This document shows, piece by piece, positions 10,844-20,053 of a stretch of DNA of 64,000 nucleotides. Origin of the DNA: Ralstonia mannitolilytica (lineage in GTDB: Bacteria; Pseudomonadota; Gammaproteobacteria; Burkholderiales; Burkholderiaceae); assembly GCF_905397375.1 (NCBI RefSeq), contig NZ_CAJPVG010000007.1, forward strand, positions 181,650 through 245,649, in the 5' to 3' direction. The notes under the pieces were generated by a model. That model did no database searches. It saw only the letters and a program-made list of their open reading frames with translations, and was not told the origin of the DNA. Made by a program: the position numbers and the translations under genes. How positions within the stretch are numbered: position 1 is the first letter of the stretch; every line of letters begins with the position of its first letter.

Positions 10844-11530
10844 TCAGTCCATCAGGTCCGTGTAGTCGGCGGCGGCGTACCGCTGGGCGCGCTCCCACGG
10901 CGGGGCGGCGGGCGCCGGTAACGGCGTCACGCGCGTGAGCTTGCGTTGCGTGCCCGTGGCATTGCGCGATTCCACGCGACGCGGGTACTGGCCGGCCACG
11001 TCCCAATCGACCGTGACGGTGCGCTCGCCCTGCGTGGCGCGGTAGGTCTGCACGCCGTTGCGCGCGGGGCCTTCGGCACGCATGCCCTTGAGCGCGGCCG
11101 GGTCCAGCAGGTGATAGGCCGTGGCCCAGGAGCCGTCGAAGCCGATGTTCGAATACTCCGATGGTTCCACGGCGTAGTTCTTCTGCTGGGCTTCGCTCAC
11201 CACGCGCACGGTCAGCGCGCCCTTGGCGTCGCGCTCGATCCAGCGCGCAGCGGTGTCGGTGTCGGCGTGCTTGTGGCCGGCGTGGGCGTTGGCGTGGTCA
11301 TGCTCGGCGTGGGCGGATGCGGGCGGCAGCTCGCGGGCGATCCAGACGCGATTGCCCTGGCGATAGACGCGCTCGGCAAAGCGGACGTCGCGCTGGATGC
11401 CGTCGGTGCCGAGTGACGACATCTGATGTTCGACGCGCAGGGCGGTCAGCGTGGCCGGGCCGGCGGCGTGCGCCGTGCCAGCAAGCGCGGCAAGCGCGAG
11501 CGAAAGGAGGAGGCGGGCGGATCGGGTCAT
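10844..11530 (-). CDS. Exported protein of unknown function with a His-rich segment
   Basis: A 228-residue protein beginning with a clear signal peptide (MTRSARLLLSLALAALAGTAHA). Residues about 74-92 are rich in His, Ala and Asp (SAHAEHDHANAHAGHKHAD), which could bind metal ions. The remainder has no family I recognise. It lies downstream of the two alkaline phosphatases on the same strand but beyond their terminator. A periplasmic role connected with metals or phosphate is only a guess. Confidence 0.65.
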   Translation of the reverse strand: MTRSARLLLSLALAALAGTAHAAGPATLTALRVEHQMSSLGTDGIQRDVRFAERVYRQGNRVWIARELPPASAHAEHDHANAHAGHKHADTDTAARWIERDAKGALTVRVVSEAQQKNYAVEPSEYSNIGFDGSWATAYHLLDPAALKGMRAEGPARNGVQTYRATQGERTVTVDWDVAGQYPRRVESRNATGTQRKLTRVTPLPAPAAPPWERAQRYAAADYTDLMD

Positions 11531-11575
11531 GCGATTCGGGGACGGGAAAACGGGAAAGAGAGCGGAAACGGAAAC

Positions 11576-11609
11576 GAAAAAAGCGCATGCCGATTGCCTC
11601 GGCATGCGC
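11576..11609 (-). terminator. Rho-independent terminator after the phosphatase pair
   Basis: Perfect 11-bp stem (GCGCATGCCGA / TCGGCATGCGC, 11583-11609) with a 5-base loop. On the minus strand it is followed by TTTTTTCG. It lies 20 bases past the stop of the second alkaline phosphatase gene. Confidence 0.85.
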
Positions 11610-11628
11610 GTCAATGGAAACGCCGGAA

Positions 11629-13023
11629 TCAGAGGCCCATGGCCGTCTTGACCACGCCGAACACTTTCGTGTTGTCCAGCGTGCCCTTCAGCGGTGCGCT
11701 GCCCGGACCAGAGGAGAACAGCATCACATCCCCGCCGCCGTGCGTTTCCGAGCCGGGCGTGCCGAGCTGCACGCCCACTTCCTGCAGGTAGTCGTCCGCC
11801 GTGGTGTCGATGGCGGCGACGTTGTCGCGCGTGGCCTTGCGCGGCGTGCCGCCGTTGCCGAACACGAGCGTGGTGTAGGGCAGGCCGTCGGCGGCCAGTT
11901 GCGGCTGGCCGGTCTTGATGTCGTTCGAGACGCCCAGGATCGGGTTGCCCTTGCGCGGGTAGCCGTTGATCGTCATCGTGTGGTCGTGGTCGGCGGTCAC
12001 GACGATCAGCGTGTTCTGCAGATCGGCAATCGACAGCGCGCGCTTGATCGCTTCGTCAAATGCGCCGGCGTCTTCCAGCGCGCGCTTGGCGTTGGTGCCG
12101 TGCAGCGCGTGGTCGATGCGGCCGCCTTCCACCATCAGGAAGTAGCCCTTGCCGTTCTTCTGCAGCACACGGATGGCCTTCTCGGTCATGTCGGCCAGGC
12201 TCGGCTCGTCGATGGCCTTCTTCACGCGGTCCAGCTCGTAGTTCATGTGGTCCATGTTGAACAGGCCGAGCAGCTTGTTGGTGCTGGCCGGGTCAACGGC
12301 GGCGAGCTGCGTGCCGGTGGACACGTAGCTGTAGCCCGCGGTCTGGAACTGCGCGATCAGGTCGGTCGTGTCGGTGCGCTTGCTGCCGGCGGTCGTCTGT
12401 GGCACGTAGTGGCGGCGGCCGCCGCCCAGCAGCACGTCCACGCCATCCTTGAGCGCGGTGTTGTACAGCGCGTTGCCCGGCGTGCCTTGCGCGGCGATCT
12501 GGTTCTCGCCGTCGCGGTGGCAGATGTGCGAGTACGTGGCCGCTGGCGTGGCGTGCGTCAGGCGGGTGGTGGTGACGGCGCCCACGGACTTGCCCGCCGC
12601 CTTGGCGAGCTCCAGCAGCGTCACGGCCGGCGTGCCGTTGCCTGCGGGGCAGGTCGAGTCGGCGCCGCGCACGTAGCCCTTGCCGGTGGCATCGCTGGCC
12701 TTCGTGTCCTGCGACATGGAGATGACTTCGTTGTTCATCTTCACGCCGGTCATGTAGGCCGACATCGACGGTGCGCTGTCGGTGGTCTGCGCATCGTTGG
12801 AGTACGTCTTGATGCGCGCCGTGCGCTTGAGCGTTTCCATCGTCAGGCGGCCGGCCTCGCCCACCTTGTAGATGCGCGTGGCAGTGACGGTGGTCGGGCC
12901 CATGCCGTCGCCCAGGAAGAAGATCACGTTCTTGGCTTCGCCGGCGGCGTGCGCCTGGGCGCAGGCACCGGCTGCCAGCGCCAGCAGCGCGGCGCGCATG
13001 ATACGGTTCGATTGCGTGTTCAT
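11629..13023 (-). CDS. Alkaline phosphatase (PhoA family), second copy
   Basis: A 464-residue PhoA-type phosphomonoesterase with a signal peptide ending in HAAGEA. Metal and catalytic motifs are in order: FFLGDGMG (Asp for Zn/Mg), TDSAPSMSAYMTG holding the nucleophilic Ser, MVEGGRIDHALHG, VVTADHDHT and ETHGGGDVMLFSSG with the last zinc His. It hydrolyses phosphate esters in the periplasm. The gene starts 17 bp after the first copy and shares most motif blocks with it, so the two are tandem paralogues in one operon controlled by the Pho box upstream of the first. Confidence 0.93.
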   Translation of the reverse strand: MNTQSNRIMRAALLALAAGACAQAHAAGEAKNVIFFLGDGMGPTTVTATRIYKVGEAGRLTMETLKRTARIKTYSNDAQTTDSAPSMSAYMTGVKMNNEVISMSQDTKASDATGKGYVRGADSTCPAGNGTPAVTLLELAKAAGKSVGAVTTTRLTHATPAATYSHICHRDGENQIAAQGTPGNALYNTALKDGVDVLLGGGRRHYVPQTTAGSKRTDTTDLIAQFQTAGYSYVSTGTQLAAVDPASTNKLLGLFNMDHMNYELDRVKKAIDEPSLADMTEKAIRVLQKNGKGYFLMVEGGRIDHALHGTNAKRALEDAGAFDEAIKRALSIADLQNTLIVVTADHDHTMTINGYPRKGNPILGVSNDIKTGQPQLAADGLPYTTLVFGNGGTPRKATRDNVAAIDTTADDYLQEVGVQLGTPGSETHGGGDVMLFSSGPGSAPLKGTLDNTKVFGVVKTAMGL

Positions 13024-13040
13024 GATGTGCCCTCTCCTGC

Positions 13041-14513
13041 TTACAGACCCACGGCCTGCTTGATGAGGCCGAAGACCTCGGTGTTGTCCATCACGCCCGT
13101 GAAGCGCTCGGCGCCCAGGCCGCGTGCGCCGATGAAGACATCGGTGCCGCCGTGCGTCTCGCCGCCCGGCGCCACCGGGATCACGGCTTCCTGGTGGTAG
13201 CTCTTGTCGTACACGGCGGCATCCGTCAGTGCGCCGCGCGTGGCTGGGCGGTTCTCGCCCGTGCCGAAGCCGATGATCGTGAACGGGTTGCCCGACGTGT
13301 CGGTCGCGTTGTTGCCGCTCACGTAGCTCTTGAGCAGACCCAGCACGCCGGGGTTGCTGTCGCTGGTCGGGCCCGTGCGCTTGGCGTAGCCGTTGAGCAC
13401 CAGCGTGTGGTCGTGGTCAGCCGTCACGACGATCAGCGTGTTCTTCAGGCCCGGGTCGATCGTGTTGAGCTTGTCGATCGCACCGCGGATGGCGGAATCG
13501 AACGCCACCGTGTCCTGCAACGCCTTGCGTGCGGTGGTCTCGTGCAGCGCGTGGTCGATGCGGCCGCCTTCCACCATCAGGAAGAAGCCCTTCTTCTTGG
13601 CGGCGAGCACGTCGATGGCCTTGTTGGTCATCTCGCCCAGGCTCGGTTCCTTGCTCGGGTCACGATCCAGGTCGTACGACATGTGGCTGCTGGTGAACAG
13701 GCCCACGACCTTGCCGTCGGTGGCTTGCAGCGTGTCGAATTCGGCCTTGTTGCTGGCATAGCGGTAGCCGCCAGCCTTGAGTTCGGCGATCAGGTCGCGG
13801 CCGTCGGTGCGGGCGCCGCCTGCGGTGGTCGGCTGGAAATGCTTGCGGCCTCCGCCGAAGATGACGTCCACGCCGTCGCCCAGCGCAGTGTTGAAGCCCT
13901 TGCCGGCCGGCGTGAGCTGCGCGGCGATGGTGTTCTCGCCGTCGCGGTGGCAGATGTGCGAATACGTGGCGGCCGGCGTGGCGTGCGTGATGCGCGTGGT
14001 GGTGACCACGCCCGTGCCGTAGCCTGCCGCCTTCATCAGTTCGAGCAGCGTCGTGACGGGCTTGCCGTTGCCGCTGGGGCAGGTGCTGTCGGCGCCCGAG
14101 ATGTAATCCTTGCCGCCCGCGTCATAGGCCATCGTGTCCGGCGACATCGAGATGACCTCGTTGTTCATCTTCACGCCGGTCATGTAGGCCGACATCGACG
14201 GCGCGGAATCGGTCACCTGCGCGTTGTTCGAATACGTGCGCACGAAGCCGGTTTCCGGCAGCGTGTCCATGGTCAGTTCGCCGTCTTCGCCCACCTTGTA
14301 GATGCGGGCGGCGGTCATGGTGGTCAGGCCCATGCCGTCGCCGAGGAAGAACACGACGTTCTTGGTCGGGCCGGCCGGCGTGGTTGGCGTGCCGGTGTCC
14401 GGCGAGGCGCTGCCGGTGGTGGACGTGCCGTCGCTGCCGCATGCCGCGAGCGCGGCGACGGCCAGTGCGGCTGCCGCGGCGGCGGCGTACTTCGTGAATT
14501 TCTGGTTGTGCAT
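13041..14513 (-). CDS. phoA: Alkaline phosphatase (PhoA family), first copy
   Basis: A 490-residue PhoA-type enzyme. The N-terminus has an export signal ending at LAACGSDG, which is a lipobox-like sequence, so this copy may be a lipoprotein. Motifs FFLGDGMG, TDSAPSMSAYMTG (nucleophile Ser), MVEGGRIDHALHE, VVTADHDHT and ETHGGTDVFIGARG are intact. The different anchoring of the two copies (lipoprotein-like here, ordinary signal peptide in the second) may place one at a membrane and the other free in the periplasm. A Pho box lies about 100 bp upstream. Confidence 0.93.
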   Translation of the reverse strand: MHNQKFTKYAAAAAAALAVAALAACGSDGTSTTGSASPDTGTPTTPAGPTKNVVFFLGDGMGLTTMTAARIYKVGEDGELTMDTLPETGFVRTYSNNAQVTDSAPSMSAYMTGVKMNNEVISMSPDTMAYDAGGKDYISGADSTCPSGNGKPVTTLLELMKAAGYGTGVVTTTRITHATPAATYSHICHRDGENTIAAQLTPAGKGFNTALGDGVDVIFGGGRKHFQPTTAGGARTDGRDLIAELKAGGYRYASNKAEFDTLQATDGKVVGLFTSSHMSYDLDRDPSKEPSLGEMTNKAIDVLAAKKKGFFLMVEGGRIDHALHETTARKALQDTVAFDSAIRGAIDKLNTIDPGLKNTLIVVTADHDHTLVLNGYAKRTGPTSDSNPGVLGLLKSYVSGNNATDTSGNPFTIIGFGTGENRPATRGALTDAAVYDKSYHQEAVIPVAPGGETHGGTDVFIGARGLGAERFTGVMDNTEVFGLIKQAVGL

Positions 14514-14610
14514 CGTTGGCTCCCTGAACGATGCCGCGCACTGTGGTGCCGCCGTGTGGCAGCGGCATGATGCGGGGGCGCCGCTCCTTAATTGGATCGC
14601 AAGGTTGGCG

Positions 14611-14629
14611 TGTGACAGCGTATTGACAG
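14611..14629 (-). promoter_or_regulatory. Pho box (PhoB binding site) for the phosphatase operon
   Basis: On the minus strand the sequence reads CTGTCAATACGCTGTCACA. This is two CTGTCA half sites 11 bp apart, the spacing of the PhoB consensus. It lies about 100 bp upstream of the first alkaline phosphatase start, so induction by phosphate starvation is expected. Confidence 0.8.
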
Positions 14630-14690
14630 TGCTGCATGCGCCGCGCTAAGCGCGATACGATGCGGCGTCTGCCATTTGCCCGCCCACGCC

Positions 14691-15440
14691 ATGCTCACCC
14701 GCCAGTTCGTCAGCCACGTGACGCTGCGGCGCGACACCGTCGCGTCGTTCGACACCTATCCCTTTAGCCTGCCTGCCGTGCGGTCGCTCGAATCGCTGGA
14801 GCTGCATCCGAAGGTGACGTTTCTCGTGGGAGAGAACGGCTCCGGCAAATCGACGCTCATGGAAGCGATTGCCGTGGCAATGGGCCTGAACGCCGAGGGC
14901 GGCTCGCGCAACTTCAACTTCAGCACGCATGCCTCGCACTCCGAGCTGCACGCGCATCTGCGCATCGCCCGCGGCTTTCGCAAGCCGCGTACCGAGTTCT
15001 TCCTGCGCGCCGAGAGCTTCTTCAACGTGGCGACCCACATCCAGCGCATGGACGAAGAACCCGGCCTCGGCGGTCGCGTGATCGACGCGTACGGCGGCCG
15101 GTCGCTGCACGCGCAATCGCATGGCGAGTCATTCCTGGCGCTGCTGATGAACCGCTTCGGCCCGAACGGCCTGTACCTGCTTGACGAACCCGAGGCGGCG
15201 CTGTCGCCGCAGCGGCAACTGGCGGTGCTCACCCGCCTGCATGATCTGGTGCAGGCAGAAAGCCAGTTCGTGATCGCCACGCACTCCCCGATCCTAATGG
15301 CCTATCCCGACGCGTGGATCTATCAATGTGACGGTGACGGCATCCGGCGCATCGCCTATGAAGAGACCGAGCACTTCCAGGTCACGCGTGACTTTTTGGC
15401 GAATCCGCAACGGATGCTCGACATGCTGCTGGAGCCTTGA
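14691..15440 (+). CDS. ABC/AAA-type ATPase (predicted ATP-binding protein)
   Basis: A 249-residue ABC-fold ATPase. Walker A GENGSGKST is at about residues 48-56, the signature-like region is AQSHGESFLAL, Walker B LYLLDEPEAAL follows, and the H-loop is ATHSP. This matches the short stand-alone AAA_21/COG3910-type ATPases, which lack a transmembrane partner and have an unproven role. ATG 14691 is chosen; a TTG five codons upstream is possible. Confidence 0.85.
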   Translation: MLTRQFVSHVTLRRDTVASFDTYPFSLPAVRSLESLELHPKVTFLVGENGSGKSTLMEAIAVAMGLNAEGGSRNFNFSTHASHSELHAHLRIARGFRKPRTEFFLRAESFFNVATHIQRMDEEPGLGGRVIDAYGGRSLHAQSHGESFLALLMNRFGPNGLYLLDEPEAALSPQRQLAVLTRLHDLVQAESQFVIATHSPILMAYPDAWIYQCDGDGIRRIAYEETEHFQVTRDFLANPQRMLDMLLEP

Positions 15441-15486
15441 GCTGCCGTGGTGGCCGCTACCCAAATCCGCTACAATCCAGCCCATT

Positions 15487-15555
15487 CCGAGGAGCGTTGC
15501 AACGGGTGGGCACTGCCCCAACCGCCAGGCTCGGAAGTTCAAACGGCGCTCGCAG
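15487..15555 (+). promoter_or_regulatory. S-adenosylhomocysteine (SAH) riboswitch
   Basis: The conserved core is readable: CCGAGGAGCGTTGCAACGG, then CGCCAGGCTCGG, and the closing strand AACGGCGCTCGCA. GAGCG (15492-15496) pairs with CGCTC (15547-15551) to form the basal stem. This element senses S-adenosylhomocysteine and turns on SAH hydrolase genes in beta- and gammaproteobacteria, which fits ahcY starting 112 bp downstream. A GC-rich hairpin (GGGGCCC / GGGCCCC, about 15593-15613) follows and could belong to the expression platform. Confidence 0.9.
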
Positions 15556-15666
15556 TATCGTGGCTGACACGATGGCGAGAGCGCATCTATCCGGGGCCCC
15601 AGCATGGGCCCCGTCTCAGTGGTCATCTCCCCGCGTGCGGTCACCCATCTTTTCCGGAGTGATCCA

Positions 15667-17091
<1,425 letters not shown>

Positions 17092-17145
17092 GCCGTACCC
17101 GCCGGCGGCATTCCGGCCGCCGGCTCTCCAACCGAGGACTGCTCC

Positions 17146-17490
17146 ATGAGACTGCTCGCTGTCTGGATCATCAACGCGCTGGCGTTGCTCCTTGTCGCCT
17201 ATCTGCTCACCGGCATCCACGTGAACGGCTTCGGCTCCGCGCTGATTGCGGCGCTGGTGCTGGGTCTGGTCAATACGCTCATCCGCCCGATCCTCGTGAT
17301 CCTCACGCTGCCCGTGACGCTGCTCACGCTGGGGCTCTTCATCTTCGTGATCAATGCGCTGCTGTTCCTGTTCGTCGGCAACCTGCTGGCGGGCTTCCAG
17401 GTGGCCAGTTTTGGCGCGGCGCTGCTGGGCTCCATCCTGTACAGCGTGATCTCGTGGCTGCTGTCCAGCCTGCTGCTTCGCGAGGCTTAG
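17146..17490 (+). CDS. YvlD-like/phage-holin-4 superfamily membrane protein
   Basis: A 114-residue, almost wholly hydrophobic protein with four predicted membrane helices and the family-typical GLVNTLIRPILVILTLPVTLLTLGLF in the middle. It belongs to the family named for holins but found widely as a chromosomal inner-membrane protein. It sits 54 bp after ahcY and only 7 bp before metF, as in many betaproteobacteria. Its role is unknown and the name does not imply phage origin. Confidence 0.85.
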   Translation: MRLLAVWIINALALLLVAYLLTGIHVNGFGSALIAALVLGLVNTLIRPILVILTLPVTLLTLGLFIFVINALLFLFVGNLLAGFQVASFGAALLGSILYSVISWLLSSLLLREA

Positions 17491-17497
17491 AGCCGTT

Positions 17498-18328
17498 ATG
17501 CAAGATCGTCAATTCAGTTTTGAGTTCTTCCCGCCCAAGACGGCGGAAGGCGCCGAGAAGCTGCGCAACACGCGCGCGCAGCTCTCGCCGCTCAAGCCGC
17601 GCTTCATCTCCGTGACGTTCGGCGCGGGCGGTACCACGCAGCAGGGCACGCTCGACGCGGTGGTGGAAATCCAGCGCGAAGGCATCGAGGCCGCGCCGCA
17701 CCTGTCGTGCGTGGGCTCGTCGCGCGAGAACATCCGCAGCATCCTGAACACGTACCGCGAACACGGCATCCGCCGCATCGTCGCGCTGCGCGGCGACATG
17801 CCCTCGGGCATGGGCGAGATCGGTGAATTCCGCTTCGCCAACGAATTGGTCGAGTTCATCCGCCAGGAAACCGGCGACGCGTTCCACATCGAGGTGGCGG
17901 CGTACCCGGAATACCACCCGCAGTCGCGCTCGCCCCGGCACGATCTGGACAACTTCGCCCGCAAGGTGAAGGCCGGTGCGAACTCCGCCATCACGCAGTA
18001 CTTCTTCAACGCCGATGCGTACTTCCAGTTCGTGGAAGACGCCCGCAAGGTGGGCGTGGATGTGCCGATCGTGCCGGGCATCATGCCCATCACGAACTCG
18101 TCGCAACTGATGCGCTTTTCCGAGATGTGCGGCGCCGAGGTGCCGCGCTGGATCGCCAAGCGGCTGGAAAGCTTTGGCGACGACCGCGAATCCATCCGCG
18201 CGTTCGGCCTGGATGTCGTGACGGCGATGTGCGACCGGCTGCTGCAAGGCGGCGCGCCGGGCCTGCACTTCTACACGCTGAACACGGCGACGGCCACGCG
18301 GGCGATCTGGCAGCGCCTGGGGCTGTGA
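17498..18328 (+). CDS. metF: 5,10-Methylenetetrahydrofolate reductase
   Basis: A 276-residue FAD TIM-barrel enzyme that makes 5-methyl-THF for methionine synthesis. Blocks FSFEFFPPKT at the start, SVTFGAGGTT, IVALRGDMP, EVAAYPEYHPQS and the Gln/Tyr region AITQYFFNADAYFQFV are all intact. Together with ahcY it forms the homocysteine remethylation and recycling cluster. The stop is directly followed by the ATG of the next gene. Confidence 0.96.
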   Translation: MQDRQFSFEFFPPKTAEGAEKLRNTRAQLSPLKPRFISVTFGAGGTTQQGTLDAVVEIQREGIEAAPHLSCVGSSRENIRSILNTYREHGIRRIVALRGDMPSGMGEIGEFRFANELVEFIRQETGDAFHIEVAAYPEYHPQSRSPRHDLDNFARKVKAGANSAITQYFFNADAYFQFVEDARKVGVDVPIVPGIMPITNSSQLMRFSEMCGAEVPRWIAKRLESFGDDRESIRAFGLDVVTAMCDRLLQGGAPGLHFYTLNTATATRAIWQRLGL

Positions 18329-18763
18329 ATGGCGGCCGCGCCGGATCCGCTGATCGCGTGGCTGCTGGATGAGCTCCAGCCGCTGGCCGCGCAGATCGGC
18401 GCGATCCGGGCGCGGCGCATGTTCAGTGGCGCCGCGCTGTATTACGACGACATCGTCTTTGCGCTGGTGATCCGCGGCACGTGCTACCTGCGCGTGGACG
18501 GCCTCACCCGCGAACGCTTTCTCGCAGAAAACTGCACGCCGTTCAGCTACGAGCGCGGCGGCCGCACCATCACCATGACAGGCTACCTGAGTGCGCCCGC
18601 CGAGGCGCTCGATGGCGGCCCGCCGCTGCGCGACTGGGCGCGGCTGGCGATCGAAGCTGCGTTGCGCGATGCAAACGCCAAGGCCGCCAAGCCGAAGCGC
18701 GCGCGCAACACGACAACGGCGGCCAGGAAGGTCGCCGCAAAGCGCACTCCCCGCAAGCGCTGA
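18329..18763 (+). CDS. TfoX N-terminal domain protein
   Basis: A 144-residue protein with the TfoX_N fold (RRMFSGAALYYDDIVFALVIRGTCYLRVD at about residues 28-56) followed by a Lys/Arg/Ala-rich tail (about residues 110-144) that could bind nucleic acid. TfoX-domain proteins include competence regulators, but single-domain versions like this are uncharacterised. The gene follows metF without a gap, so it probably shares its transcript. Confidence 0.8.
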   Translation: MAAAPDPLIAWLLDELQPLAAQIGAIRARRMFSGAALYYDDIVFALVIRGTCYLRVDGLTRERFLAENCTPFSYERGGRTITMTGYLSAPAEALDGGPPLRDWARLAIEAALRDANAKAAKPKRARNTTTAARKVAAKRTPRKR

Positions 18764-18767
18764 GCGC

Positions 18768-19379
18768 TCAATACAGCGTCGTCTTCAGCCGTTCGGGCAA
18801 TTCACGGTCATAAGCGTCACCATCGAATGTGCCGCCGCTGATGTGCTGCAGGATCCGGCCGGCGGTGGGCAGCGCGGGCGCCGCCTCCTGCGCACGTTCC
18901 CACAGCTTCGAGCGCACCAGCGCCTTTGAGCAGTGGAAGTACACCGACCGCACCTTCACGAGAATCACGCTGCGCGGCAGCTTGTCGCGTACGGCAAATG
19001 ATGCAAGCAGTGCCGGGTCGACCGAAATCGTGGCGGCGCCGTTCACGCGCAGGGTTTCGCCCACGCCGGGCACGATGAAGAGCACCGACACGCGCCCGTC
19101 TTCCACGATGTTGCGCAGGTTGTCGATGCGGTTGTTGCCGGGGCGGTCGGGAATCGCCAGCGTGCGGTCATCGACGATGCGCACGAAGCCTGGCGCGTCG
19201 CCCTTGGGCGAGGCGTCCGTGCCGCCAGCGCCCACCGACGACAGCACGATGAATGGGGAAGCTTCGACGAAGGCGCGGTAGTCCGCGTTCAGGTGGTCGA
19301 TCTCCTTGAGCAGCGAACGCGGGTTCGGGGCGCCGTAGACGGCTTCGAGTTCGGCAACGGTGGTCAGCGTGTGCGGCAT
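18768..19379 (-). CDS. Pyridoxamine 5'-phosphate oxidase-family FMN-binding protein
   Basis: A 203-residue split-barrel flavoprotein. The stretch SPFIVLSSVGAGGTDASPKGDAPGFV and RPGNNRIDNLRNIVEDGRVSVLFIVPG match the PPOX subfamily annotated MSMEG_1061-like. AAGGAACC lies just before ATG 19379; a TTG at 19409 would add ten residues without similarity. Substrate unknown. It converges on the TfoX-domain gene, four bases away. Confidence 0.82.
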   Translation of the reverse strand: MPHTLTTVAELEAVYGAPNPRSLLKEIDHLNADYRAFVEASPFIVLSSVGAGGTDASPKGDAPGFVRIVDDRTLAIPDRPGNNRIDNLRNIVEDGRVSVLFIVPGVGETLRVNGAATISVDPALLASFAVRDKLPRSVILVKVRSVYFHCSKALVRSKLWERAQEAAPALPTAGRILQHISGGTFDGDAYDRELPERLKTTLY

Positions 19380-19405
19380 GCAGGTTCCTTCGATCGATTT
19401 TCGAT

Positions 19406-20011
19406 TCAAAACACGCCGCGCTCGGTGACGATGCAGTCGAGCGCGATGTCGTGCGACTGCGGCGCGATGGATTCGAGCCGGTTCGCCTCGAATGCGATGC
19501 CGATGGTGCGCGGCCGGTGGCCGGCGGCGTGCAGCGCGGCCAGCGTGCGGTCATAGAAGCCGCCGCCGTAGCCGATGCGATAGCGCTGCGCATCGAAGCC
19601 CACGCAGGGGATCAGCAGTGCATCGGGTGTTTCGACCTCGCCCGAGCGGGGGATGGGGATGTTGTAGGCGCCCGGTGTCATTTCACATTCGGGCGTCCAT
19701 CGCCGAAACTGCAAGGGCGAAAATTTGTCTGTCACCACGGGCAGCAGCGCATGGCGCGTGGCGTCGGCCCCCAGCCAATGGACCAGCACGGTCAACGCAT
19801 CGAACTCGCCTTGCGTTGGCCAGTAGGCCGCCAGCCGTTTGACGGGCAGCGCCGCCAGCAGGTCTGCCAGGTGTCGCGCAAGCTCAGCGTCATGCGCAAC
19901 ACGATCGGGCAGCGATGCACGCGCGTCGAGCAGCATGGCGCGCAGGGCGCGGCGAGACTCGATCGGGGTGGTCGGATTGGCCGGATCGTGCGGGTCGCTC
20001 AGGGGCGGCAT
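19406..20011 (-). CDS. 5-Formyltetrahydrofolate cyclo-ligase
   Basis: A 201-residue enzyme that converts 5-formyl-THF to 5,10-methenyl-THF using ATP. The substrate and ATP motifs LAAYWPTQGEFDAL, TPDALLIPCVGFD and RIGYGGGFYDRTLA are typical. The much longer open frame upstream (to 21952) is antisense to the transglycosylase gene and is not coding. It is divergent from slt, with 42 bp between the start codons. Named ygfA or fau in other species. Confidence 0.92.
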   Translation of the reverse strand: MPPLSDPHDPANPTTPIESRRALRAMLLDARASLPDRVAHDAELARHLADLLAALPVKRLAAYWPTQGEFDALTVLVHWLGADATRHALLPVVTDKFSPLQFRRWTPECEMTPGAYNIPIPRSGEVETPDALLIPCVGFDAQRYRIGYGGGFYDRTLAALHAAGHRPRTIGIAFEANRLESIAPQSHDIALDCIVTERGVF

Positions 20012-20053
20012 GGGATAATCGACGGACCTAACAGTGATGGGATGGGGTAGGAG

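Noticed and set aside
11161..13200. 679-codon plus-strand open frame, and the similar 472-codon frame at 13152-14570
   Set aside because: Both lie antisense to the two alkaline phosphatase genes, which have all catalytic motifs; no family is seen in the plus-strand frames.
17146..17490. Holin-like protein as a sign of a prophage near ahcY
   Set aside because: The family is widespread in chromosomes, and the gene is embedded in the conserved ahcY-metF cluster with no phage neighbours.
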